A stretch of 64,000 bases of DNA from Brugia malayi (lineage: Eukaryota > Nematoda > Chromadorea > Rhabditida > Onchocercidae). Shown piece after piece: positions 50,739 to 62,695 of this stretch. Positions within the stretch are counted from its first letter, which is position 1. Every line of letters begins with the position of its first letter. The position numbers and the translations under genes are program-made. The stretch lies in assembly GCF_000002995.4 (NCBI RefSeq), contig NW_025062479.1, forward strand, positions 2,563,721 to 2,627,720. The letters run 5' to 3'. The notes beneath the pieces were generated by a model. That model did not search any database, was not told the origin of the DNA, and worked only from the letters and a program-made list of their open reading frames with translations.

Positions 50739-52037
50739 ATGTTTATTATTTTTGGTCAACAAATGGGTACAGTAAATTTAAAAAATCAACAAAATAATAA
50801 ACGAATACTATTATTGTTGATATTATTTACTTCATTACATTTGGTTATGCCAATAAGAAATTTTGTGCAACTTAAATATCATCCTGATGAACTTAACGAA
50901 GTATGTTTGCCATGCTTACTTTTCTTTTTTCTTTCTTTTCAACTTTAATTACTTAAAAATTTTCAAAAAGTAATATTTATTAAATAAGAAAAAAAAAAAA
51001 AAAAAAGGATAAATGTTCAGTGAAAATTAATATGATTGAAATTATTTGGATAATTATTACAATTCTGTATGATAGCTGCTGATTATTTCTAACATTTCAA
51101 AAAGAAAAAAAAAAAAAAAACTATGATTTTTTTTTTTTTTTTATATAACAATAATGATTTCAATATGATAATAACAGATTTGTATCAATATTTCAATAAT
51201 TATGATTAACTTTTTCATTTTACTTACCATAATTTAATTATTTAATAGTTTAATTTATACTTAACACACGAGAGGTTTATTTTTAAACAATTTAAATTAA
51301 TAACTCAATTTTTTATAACTTAAATTATTAACAAATAATAGATAAAATTTCCAATAATACATAACAATTTTACAATAAAATAAATTTTAGGATAATGTTA
51401 TAAATAAATTGCATCAAATGGATTATTTGCTAAAACGATCAGGTGAGAAAAATTGGGAAGAAATTGATCCAAATTGTGGAATTTATCGACATCAATCACT
51501 TCATGCTATTATGGATCGAGTTTGTGAACTCTGTCATGAAATGTTTTCCTATGAAGAGAGCAGTCTACGAGCTGAATGTCGGTTAGTCATCTAATCTTTT
51601 ATATTATTACATTTTTTCATTTTTCATTATTATTTCTAATAATTGAAACTTAAAAATTCAACAATTAAATTTTGGATTTATCGTTTTTTTTTTTTTTTTT
51701 CAAAATTGCCAACTTTAATTCTAATTCTGATAGCTTATCATTTATGATAATCTGAAACAAAAAAAAAAAAAAAATGTTTATCATCAAAATAATTAATTAT
51801 ATAAGATTTTTAAATGTAGAAATTTTTTATTTATATTCAAGCATTTAAATTTGTTTCATGAAAAAAATAAATAAATAAATTGCTAATTATTTTAAACATA
51901 AATTAGCATAAAATATTAATTTAATTTTTCATTTTTTTTTTTTCTCTTTTAATTGCAGAAAGAATTGCTTCCGCAATAGAAAATTTCGTACATGCCTAGA
52001 AATCTTTTCACCTGCAGCAAATGGCGTTGAAAATTAA
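50739..52037 (+). CDS. ITP/CHH-family peptide hormone precursor (143 aa)
   Basis: Three exons, 50739-50900, 51391-51581 and 51959-52037 (phases 0 and 2), give 432 bases including the stop. The family comprises crustacean hyperglycaemic and moult-inhibiting hormones and insect ion transport peptide, secreted from neurosecretory cells. A hydrophobic signal segment (RILLLLILFTSLHLVMP, 22-38) follows a polar N-terminus. Initiation at the second ATG (residue 9) would give a more usual signal peptide. A linker ends at the dibasic site Lys69-Arg70, predicting a mature hormone from Ser71. Six cysteines lie at 83, 99, 102, 117, 121 and 130, with spacing 16-3-15-4-9, against 16-3-13-4-9 in ITP. The flanking motifs also match (MDRVCELCHEMF, LRAECRKNCF, FRTCLE). 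The second intron falls between the fourth and fifth cysteines. The tail ends in GVEN, so there is no amidation signal. Its role in the worm is unknown; moulting or ion balance is inference. Confidence 0.88.
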
Positions 52038-55000
52038 CAAATGTAAATGAGTGGAAGGATTATCAGTGATGGCAATATTTATCTCATTTATATTATTATT
52101 CATTTAAATCTTAATTTATACATCTCATTGTATTAATTATTTGTCGAGCATTTTAATTAATTACTGATCATAATTAAATCGTTTTTTTTTTTTTTTTTTT
52201 TTTTTCTGCTGCAATTAATTGGATCAATCAGTCTTTTGACATGTTGAATTAAATACTGTCATTTGCCCAACAATTTTATTGTCTTTCTTCAAATTTTATT
52301 TCATCCAAACATTTATGTTATATTTTAGTAATTGACCCACTTTCTTAGCTTCTTTAGAAAAGAAAAGAAAAAAACGATTTGATCCATTTTAAAATTTATT
52401 AGAAAATTTTTTTCATTTTGTATTACTGTAATCAAAAATTGAGCAAGAAAAAGAATAAAATTTAAGAAATGGATACATAATTATTAAACAATTTCTTGCT
52501 TAATTACACAGACTTTTTCAATTTTATTTTAGTACAGCAAAAGGAAAATAATTTTTTTTCTTTTTTTTAAATTAATTAGTTTTTTAAGGCTTGTTCAGAG
52601 AACTCTATGAATTTATAAATTTCTAATATCTTCTGTTTTCAGATATTTAAAGTAAATTTTGAAATTTTCCTTTTAATTTGAATGTATAATCCATACATAG
52701 CATAACAAGAAGTTGAATAAAATGATTGAATGTTTGTCATAGATAATCTCTTCTAACCAAATTACAAATCAAAAGTGTTTCAACATTTTGGTAATTTAAA
52801 TAATCTACCAATTTACCATTTTGAAACTTGAATTCTATTTGTAATAATATTTTTGATCAAATTATTAAATATCATCTTTGATAACATTTGCTAACTTTAT
52901 CATTTTCATTTCTTCCTCATAACAGAAATGTTTTCTTCTTTTTTTTATTTCTTATTAATATTATTTCATTTCATTCCATTCATTGAGCCAAACATGTTTT
53001 TGTGGATGAAAAAGGCGCCACACTGATTGATTTGCGCTTGAAAACTTATAAATGTAATATATTCAACGTCACACTAGGATTTAGTAGATTGAGAAAATAA
53101 AAATAAATTTAACTGTATTAAGATGAATTATTTTCATACTGATAAAATTATCAATTAGATAATAAATTTCGATTACAGTGCTAGAAAATAGGCATAAATT
53201 AAGATGAAATTTAGCTTAACTATCTTTACAATCAACTTTATCAATATTTTATCATTAAATTTTTGATTCATTTTCTTATAAAACTTACAAATAGATGGAC
53301 AGTAAGCATTGCACGCTACTATTGTATGAACAACGTTGATCACACTTAGTAAACTAGATCAATTAAATCATTAACAGATTTAGAAATGCTAAATCTGTAA
53401 AGTGATAAAGTATTTCATGTTTTCATTTAAAATAACCCAATCGCTACCATAAGATTCAAATAATCCTATAAATTATATTACAGCGATGTTTGATGTCAAT
53501 TCTGAACGATTATTTTCTTTCTAACGACAATTGATGACTAGATATTCATTGTTTCATGAAAAAAAAAAAAGAAAAGAAAAGAAAAGAACTAAGAGAAATT
53601 TGAGAGAAAAATAATTTAATTAATGACTTATTAATTACTTATTAATGACTAATTAATAATTAAAAAGCTGGAAATATCGCCGTATGACTGCATCCTATTT
53701 GCAGATTATTGTTAAAATCGTTCAAGATGATGTCACTGACTTGCTGAATTGGAGTGATAGCGATAATGGCGATAATGACGATGATGATAATGATGATGCT
53801 TGACAATGATGATGGTTGATGTTAATGATAATAATAACAATTAATAATAATAAAATAATAATAATAATATTTAATCCAAACTAGTTTTGATGTCAAAAAC
53901 ATTTCTGATTGTGAAGAATCCTAAAATTAAACAGTTGACCGTTATCACCAATTAGTATTTACTGAATATGCGAAATAAATAAGATAAAGGACTATAATAA
54001 ACTATTTATGTTAAATTTAATCACTTAATCGTCAACATATAAATAAAAACTGTAAAGCTGAGACAAAAAGAAATTTCCATTTTTTTTTTTTTTTTTTTGA
54101 ATAAAATTCGAATTTTATGATAATCATAGATACCTTTTCCTGTAGGCCATTCTTTTACGTTTTTATTTTATTCAGTTCTTTAGAGAAAGAAAGAGAAAAA
54201 AAAAAATTATATTATCGTATTTTAATCGATGAATAATTTGGGGCGAAAAGAGTTTTTTGATTTATGCTTACTAAAAGGATAATTGTTTTCTGCTTTTTTC
54301 ATCGTATGGCTTTTTAAAAAAGTATTTAATGCATTTAAATTTTATATGATGAAAATCGTCCTGAAATTGATGATATTTAAATAGTGCAAACATTTAACAT
54401 GCTGAAACTTTCACGGCAAATGTTTTATCATTTTTTTTTTTTTTTTAAGAAAGAAAGAAAAAAACAGTAGGAAAGAGAAAGTAAAAAAAAAAAAAACTTT
54501 TAGAAAATAATCACTTTTTTTTTGATTTTTAAAATTTATAATTAATCGAATTGAAATAAAACAACTAAATATTTTATGCGCATCTTATTATCATTTATAT
54601 TTCCTAATTACTCTGTTTAGTTTGAAGTTTTCGTTGAAAATGGTATATAATTTGCAAACCAAAATAAGGATGCAAAAAAAAAAAAAAAAAATTTTTAGCT
54701 TTTTTATTACGATTTCTTATAAAAACAGAAAAAAAAGGAATGTATTTGAATTTTCATGAATCTTCTCAACTTTATAAAAGATTCTTTATAAATCATTTTT
54801 CTTCTTTTTTGTAGCAGAAATTTTTTTCCCAATTCATAAAGAAGCTCTGAATGACATTATGATGACATATAGTTGTTTGCTTGTTTACTAATTCAACAGT
54901 GTAATCGTATTATTTACATAAGGTGAATTTTGGATAGCATTAATTCTTCCATTGTTCAATCGTTGTACAATTATAACTTAGTCAATAATTTTATTTGTTA

Positions 55001-57734
55001 ACTTCTTTAAAAAAAAAATAAGTGAAATAATATCTTGCCATAATGATAAACTTTAAGCTGAATGGATAAGGTAAATTCTCATTTTCTATATAACTTTGAT
55101 TTTTTAATTATTGTCTAATAAATATATTCATAAATGAAGAAATAATAATTTTAGTCCTTCAATTTTCCCTCTTCTTCTTATTCTGACTCATTTATTTTTG
55201 TCCTTTCACCTTTCACCTTTTTCTTTTTTTTTTTTTTTTTCGAGTTTTTTAATTATTTGACTAAAAAAAAAAACTGGTAAGATGACGTGTAACAAGTTGT
55301 TTAATTATTTTTAATAACATCATTTAAATGCATTTTTCATCATTGTTAGTTGACGTAAATTAAGTACAATTCCTCTTTTTTTTTTTTTGGAAATTAATTT
55401 CCTTGTCATGAATAAACCAACATATGTAAACAATAACATATAACAATTAAATTAGTTAATAGTTAAATATCGGATAAAATAATTATTCAGCTTTGTTCAA
55501 TACTTTTATAACAAAATTTTAACTTTTCATTCACTTCATTTTTATTTATGATTATTATTATTATTAATAAAAATAACAAGAATGCAAATAGCGACGATGA
55601 TGATAATAGATGATGATAATCATTATGATTATCAATGTAAAGATGACGATAATAATAATGAGGTGTTCTTCTTATCTTGCATCTTTTTCATCAATTTGTT
55701 GATAATTTTTGTTATCAAAAAAAAAACATTATCATATCATTATCATTTCTAAAAGTGCAATTACTTCTCTAGCTGCTGCATGTCCTTATAAATAAATTTA
55801 AATCTAAAAATCTTTTAACTGCAATAATAAAACATTTATTCACACAGTTATTATACAGGAATGCATGGGAAGAAATTGTACTTATATATATATACATGAA
55901 ATTATTGTAATGTTAGTAGCATTATTTATTAATTAATGTCTAATTAAATATTATTTATTAATATTAAATTAAATATTACTACTATTATTTCAAAACTTAA
56001 TGCAAGTGCTGTATGTTAATAGTTAATATGAACATAATTTATCCTTTTGGTAATCTCGAACTGAGGTCTCTTTTTAAAATAAGCATTTTGAAAATTTATG
56101 TTAATAATTTATTTTTCAACTAAATGATTATTTGCAATGAAACATAATGATGCATTAATTTAACTCATCAAATCAAATTTTATTCTTTTTTCTGCTTTCA
56201 TTTTATGCTTATATATTATATTAGCATATATGTGAATACACATTCCAAAGGTTAATGAGTAATTGAAATTAACTGGTTAGATAACACAAATGTGATATAT
56301 GAGATGACATGTCACTAGGAAAACTTATTGGTTGCAACTTTTTTAAATGCAAAATCAATAATGCTTACATCACTAGCATGTGAACAGCTTTATTCAATTT
56401 TCCACTTATCGCTACTTCTTAAATTGGTTGAGAATATGTATCTTCTTCAACTTTTACTTCCAATACTTTGCTATTTACTATTATATCACTGCTCCGATTA
56501 CTACTATTACTACTTCTGGTAGTTAGTATTAGATTCATGAGTTATAAGTTAAGGTTATAATTAAAATTAATATGGTGATAATATAACTATGATTGATAAA
56601 TGAGATACGAAGCATTACGATGATAAAAATTCTTTTAACACAAAGATGATAAAGAATTATCAGTAATGATTATGATTTAAATAATTTCAAGAATGTTGAT
56701 TTTTCACATTACTTTATTATGTTTTTTTTTTCTCTTCTTTTAAAGAAAAATTTTTTTTCTGCTTAATCATATTTTTTGCACTTTTCTCGTTTTAAAATGT
56801 TTTATTAGTCAAATAAAATTAATAAAACAAACAAATGTTTTACTTTGGATTATTTCAAAAAACACTTCTTTAATATTTGTTCAAGAAACGCAATTTATTA
56901 TCAAAATTTAAATTAGTTGATATTATTTAATAATGTCAACTTACTCATTTATTTAAACAAACATTGCCATTGTTTTTTTTTTTTTTTTTCATCCTAAATG
57001 AAGCACTGTAATATTGGAATATCTTTTCAAACTCCAACAATTATTGCGCATTGTTTTAATTTTATTTTAGATGCCTAGTTGCAATATTACAATATATATG
57101 TTTGCTATCAGTGTTAGCATTAATTGAAAAATTAAATAAGCGGAAATTCTAAATTACGAATAATCTTTTAAGCATTTTTTACTTATCTCGCTTTCCTTCA
57201 ATTTCAGCTTTTCCTCTAATTCGCATCTTTTAATTGCTCATATAATTTTTTTTTTTTTTTTGATTTCAATTAAGTTAAAAATAGTAATTCATCAACAAAT
57301 TTTTCTCCTTTTAAATCTTTTACAATCGTCTTTCTACTTCTATTTTCCGTTTTTTAAACTTCTTGTTTTTTTTTTTTTTTTTTTTTTTTTTTTCAGCAAT
57401 ATTTTAAACGCCATTTATTTACTGTTTTAAAATTTCACTCAGTATTTTCAAAATTTAAACTTGAAAGTATAAGCTTATTTAATCAACTTTATTGATTATT
57501 TTATATGCATTTTTTTTGGGTGCTGGTCATGTTGGCTTACTAACTTTTATAAATTATTTAAAATAAAACGAAAATTATAATTCATTGCTTACCGTTTCTT
57601 AGCTCTATATTTCATTAATATTTTGAAATAATTAATATATAAATATAAATTCATGTATTGTATTTTAATTACAGAGTATTTATTAATTGATTTCGACAAA
57701 AATTTTCTGATTTTTTTTTATTGAAACATTAATA
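52038..57734. other. Intergenic region, no gene recognised
   Basis: AT-rich DNA between two plus-strand genes. It includes a GATGAT/GATAAT-rich stretch (about 53760-53870) at the end of a small acidic open frame (53684-53803) and another at 55580-55660, ATT/AAT simple sequence and poly-T tracts. No exon with support was found. Confidence 0.6.
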
Positions 57735-59638
57735 ATGAATGGAGAAATTATGCATGCAGCGTTTATTGATGCTGAAGAAATTAATGGCCCAGTAACTGAT
57801 CCGATGCCTAAAACGATTCAATTTAATGAATCTTGCGAAAATTATCGTTGTCTTTGTAATTGTTTTCACATAAAAACTGGAGCTCTTATTGTTGCTGGTA
57901 AATTTTTTTCTTTTTTTTTTTTTTTAAATTTATATAAATCGTAAGGATAAATTATAATAAGAAATGAATTTGACAAAAAATAATGTGTTATTAAAATATT
58001 AAAATGTGATTAAGTTGAAAGTAATTTAAATATGGAATAAACAGTGGATAATTGAATAATAAATATAATAATTTTAAGAAAAAAAAAATTATTTTCTTAT
58101 AATGAAGTAAAATGCTGAGTTATTTCAATCGCAATTAATATTTCAATAAATATTGATAATGTGATAAATTAGAAGGTATTGTTGCATACACCTTTTTTTT
58201 TTTTTTTTTTTGAAATTTGGAATAGTTTGATTATTATTACAAATACTGAACATTTTGAGTCTAAATATGAACATAATATAAAAAACATTTGTAAATTTAT
58301 CTTTTAAAAAAAAGAAAAAGCTATTAGTTTTAGCAAAAGAAATTAAATAACAGTTTTAAGAAGAAAAGTATAACATAGTTTAAATGCAATAGCTAAAAAA
58401 AAAAAACAAAAAATTTGCTTAATTTGGATCTTTTTTTTTTTTTTTTTTTTTTGCATTTTATCTATTAAAACTTAGTTCTACAACAATCCAACAAAATACT
58501 TCAAACTTTATCAAAATATTTCAGGTACCGAACTTTTAATGCTGTTAATATTTCTCATTAATTCGCTATTTATAATTGCAGAGCATGATACTGAATATGA
58601 AAAAATTACAGGTCGAATATTTTTTTCTCAACTCCAAATTTTTATTTTAAATTAATTCTTATTATTATTATTATGTATTAATTACAGGTGCGTGTGATAG
58701 TTATGTGATGCAATCATCTTTTGTATCAATGATATGCATTGCTATTAGCTTTTTAGCAGTTCTTTTACTTTTTGTTGGACTAATTCGTAACATTGCTGCA
58801 TTCTTAATACCTCATCTTATTGTACAGGCAAGTTGATCTTTTTTTTTATCATAGATTAAAAAAAATAAAAAATTCATTCAAACTGTTTCTTTTTTAATTC
58901 TTAATCATTAAATTTAAGAAATTATATCCCAAATTAGAATTTAAAAATTGGAGATAACATTAAAATTCACAAATTTAATGCACAATTTGTTACAAATTGT
59001 CAATAATTGAATGTTTTATTTATAGATAATTGTTGTATTAATACTTGCATTTGGCTTAACATGTGGTATCATTGCATTTTCCACTAATATAACAATATTT
59101 TATCGATTGATGAATGCGGCATCATTTAAGGAGTATCCCGGTACCTCCACTGTTGCATTGGATGCTGAAATTACCGCTCGATTTATCACTATTTTCATTC
59201 TTTACCTTATTTGTCTTATATTACAGGTAATTTAATATAATAATCATTTTGTATTGATTTATTATTTGGCTCATTTTTAAAAAAAAAAAACATTGTTTAA
59301 AAAAATAAGAAAAAAAACGTAGAAAATTGATCAAATATGGATTAAATTTGTCATTAAATCTAAAATATAAGATGGAAATGCATAAATTTTATTGCTAGAA
59401 AAGAATTAATAAAATGAAACTAATTATTGTAAAGATTTTTAACTATATGATAAGTAATAAGAATTCTTTTTTCCTAATTTATTCAATCATTTAAAAATTA
59501 AAGTTTAAAAATTTTCTTTTTCAGTGCTGGTATTTAATGATTATTCATAACTGTTATCGTTATTTGAAGGAACGATGTCGATATATGCATTATTGTCTTA
59601 CATTCACTACACCAATGCAAACACTCATCTTTCGATGA
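57735..59638 (+). CDS. Four-transmembrane protein, LAPTM4-like (234 aa)
   Basis: Five exons, 57735-57897, 58525-58611, 58688-58827, 59026-59226 and 59525-59638, in phases 1, 1, 0 and 0, give 705 bases including the stop. The N-terminal 45 residues are cytosolic and hydrophilic. CLCNCFHIKTGALIVAG (about 39-55), a Cys-rich motif running into TM1, is typical of nematode proteins related to lysosome-associated LAPTM4/MTP. Four hydrophobic segments are seen at about 50-73, 97-116, 120-150 and 186-206. An extracellular or luminal loop with NAASFKEYPGTSTVALD lies between TM3 and TM4, and the tail is Cys/Tyr-rich (CYRYLKERCRYMHYC). The third intron uses a GC donor (CAG|GCAAGT). A nearby GT six bases upstream would keep the frame and drop two residues. 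A late endosomal or lysosomal membrane location is inferred from the family; no transport activity can be assigned. Confidence 0.8.
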
Positions 59639-61217
59639 TAACTGTTAGTTAAACTGATAACTGATAACTGATATATAGGAGAATTACGTATGTATAATAG
59701 TTAACAAATATGAATAGAATGAAATGGATAATTTGAAAACAGATGCTTGAAGACAATCGCTTAAATGAATAGTTTAAAAAATCTATAACAATTTAAAAGA
59801 GAAAGCTGAGAGTGATAATTTGCAAGGATTCGTCTCGCCTATCATTACCATACATTAAACAAGCTTATATTTTTTTAGAACTTTCTATCTTCTCTTTATC
59901 ATTTTGGCCTGATTCAGTTATATCATAGCATCACTGAGAAGTACATTAAGGTTATTAGTCATAAAAATTTCAACAAATTAGTTATCTCTTCGAATATTGA
60001 TAAACTGTCCTTCAAATTACCATGTATTTGACGATTTTTGTCTCCTTGTGACTTTTTTCTTTCTTTTATTGCACACTAATCGAAATAAAGCATTACTTAA
60101 TTGTATCAGATTACGTTACAGCACGAAATTGTCTTGTATTCGCTTATATATGAGTCTAATTGGATTAAGCGATTAGCAAAGTTTTAAAAGCAATAAACCA
60201 TTTAGCTAGTTTTTGTTGTTTTTTAAATTTTCAAGATCAAATTTCACTGTTTAAGGAAATAATTAAATGAATTTTCATTCTAAAACTTTATTACTTTTTA
60301 ATATTAAAGTTACTCATTTTCACGAAACAAAAAAAGTGACAAAAAGTAAAATTAACAGATGCTTATAATCATCAACCACCTGATCAGTTATTCATCTCAC
60401 TGCTCAAATATAAATGAAATGACATATACATTTATATATATATACATATACAAGAACCTGATATCAAAAGCTAAATACTTGTACGTGAATATCTTATTAG
60501 AAAACGAAACCATGAAAATAATGCATAATATTATTAATACTAATAGCTTTTTTCAGTCCCTTGAAAATAAGTACATTAATTTAGAAATACAAAGTTGATT
60601 GGAATTTTGTCAGTGTTAGATGAAAGCTATCGATAACTATTGGAACATTGCCAACATGATGGTTCGATTTTATAAGTGAATGAAATGAATGAAAGTGAAA
60701 ATTAATATAACTCTCAAAATGATTAAAAAAAAATAAAAATCTCGAAAGCAATTTCAAACATGCCTTAATGAAACTGTTAAAGAAATGAGAAATTATTCGG
60801 CTAAAGTTAGTTGAGTTTCATAGTTTACTTAGCCTAGATTAACAAAAATTGAAGTTCATTTCTCATGTGCTAACAATTTTTCACATATTCTTCTGAAGCT
60901 TTACTTACTTACTTTTAATATGTGAACAACTATTTGTTAGGACCACCATATGACACAGATGGATATTACTAAATAAGAGGATAGTTATAGACACACTGGT
61001 GTGCAATTATTGGAGTCACCATTTAATGGCAACAATATGAAAAATAATGTGCAGAAAAAAAAAAAGTTTTCTGGATAGATTACATCATTAGTCTGAAAAT
61101 TTATCCAAAAAAAAAAAAAAAAAACCGGTAGTGTAGAATTATCAATTTACAGAAAATCTTTATAAGCACTTGCACTGAATCATTTTAATGATTGTCAGTA
61201 CTAATTTTCATTTAACT
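59639..61217. other. Convergent 3' intergenic region
   Basis: Lies between the stop codons of the plus-strand four-TM gene and the minus-strand PRPP-synthetase-associated gene. It has short TATATA runs near 60435 and poly-A tracts near 61050 and 61110. No exon was recognised. Confidence 0.6.
60084..60089 (+). terminator. Possible poly(A) signal AATAAA of the four-TM gene
   Basis: AATAAA on the coding strand about 450 bases after the stop. Another lies near 60193. The implied 3' UTR is long, so this is tentative. Confidence 0.25.
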
Positions 61218-62695
61218 TCAATCACCAATTGTTACACCTCGGAACATTTGCCCCATTGACTCGTTGTGATAAATTCGTCGGATTGCTTCGCATAACACCG
61301 ATGATATGTCAACTGTTTTAATTTTATGACAGCGCAGCTTCTGTACATCATGGGGTACTGTGTTTGTTACAATTACCTGAATTTTATTTCATGGAAATGA
61401 ATGATGAAATGTAGTGGATAAATTAAATGAATAAATAATAAGCAATAGAATGACATTTTCATATTACATCACTTTTATATAGTATATCTACTAGATTGGT
61501 TTAAATTATGTTACAATATGTGCCAGATATTATCAAATAAATTGGTTTCCTTAATACCCATAAATACTGCTCCCCTTTTTATCACTTCTGATAAGCTAGC
61601 TATCTAATAATTTAAAATCTGTTTACTATCTTGGCTGAATCATTTACACAACAGTCTATTGTCCAACATTCAAACTAATTCTGTTACCATTACTTCAGGA
61701 TCATTAAAAAAAATCAATAAAGAAACATTGTGGATGTTATTTATTTCATGGAATTCTGGAAAAAAGATATAAAACACTAAACTTTATTTCAACTACCTAA
61801 TAAATGAATAAGGAACAATTACATGAACAATTACAAAATTTACCTCAGTAATGGGTGAAGATTCAAGAAGATCAGGAGCATCTGCTGATAATAATCCATG
61901 TGTAGCTATGACATAAATTTTATAAGCACCATGATTTTTTAACACTTGCGCAACAGCGACGAAAGATTGCGCATCATCGATCATATCATCCTACAAATGA
62001 ATATGAACAATTTCTAGAAAGCATTCACATTTGATTTCTTGTTAAAACTAAACTCATTTTACAACTAAATGATTATTGCATGCAATAAAAGAAGAGATAC
62101 TCAAGTCGTCGAAACTTACCACCATAATTGCTATACGTCCACCTACATCACCAACAACTGTTAGTGGAGGTTTTTCTTTTGCAACTTGAGCTAAAATATG
62201 TCATGAAGAGTTGGAAATATGAATCATCACGATCAAAGCTTTAAACAAAAGTTGCATCACAAAGCATCTAAAGAAAACAGCAGAGAACACTTTAAATGCG
62301 CCTCATATCTAGGAATTTTGGATTTTACAAAAACTAAAGTGCATGACTATCTATTAATTTCTCCCGTGGACTTCATATGTCTCGATACGAATTTCAACTC
62401 ATACGGCAAATTCTCTACTTTGCTAAACCTTCAGCACTGTTTGAGAGAAGCAATAGTAAATCGTGAATGTGAATTATTAAGCAAGATTTGATATTAAACG
62501 ACGAAAGTAGTTGAATAACTCTTTGGTTGAAAAACTTATTTAATATTGTTTCGTGTCAAAAAGAAACGCTACCTGGAAACATCTCAAAAGCGGTGAGATT
62601 TTCGTTTGGCTTACCATCCAGCGGTGGACTTTGTCGTCCATCCTCTAAACCACTTTCTTCAACATCTTTCTGTTCACCGTGTATGACAGCAACAC
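61218..62695 (-). CDS. PRPP synthetase-associated protein (PRPSAP-like), C-terminal part
   Basis: Four exons on the minus strand: 62695-62573, 62190-62120, 61990-61844 and 61376-61218, joined in phases 1, 0 and 0. The 5' exons encoding the N-terminal half were not found up to 64000 and probably lie outside the window. Readable blocks are [96 protein letters not shown] and a normal C-terminus ending in TIGD. PRPSAPs bind and restrain phosphoribosyl-pyrophosphate synthetase in nucleotide synthesis. The insert between LAVIHGE-type and AKEKPP segments, and [10 protein letters not shown] in place of the DDMADTCGT PRPP loop of active enzymes, place this with the associated proteins. It is therefore probably a catalytically silent partner. 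Confidence 0.92.

Noticed and set aside
56328..56522. Leu-rich open frame that might be a signal or membrane segment
   Set aside because: Begins at TTG rather than ATG and ends in a TAC/TAT simple repeat; no partner exons found.
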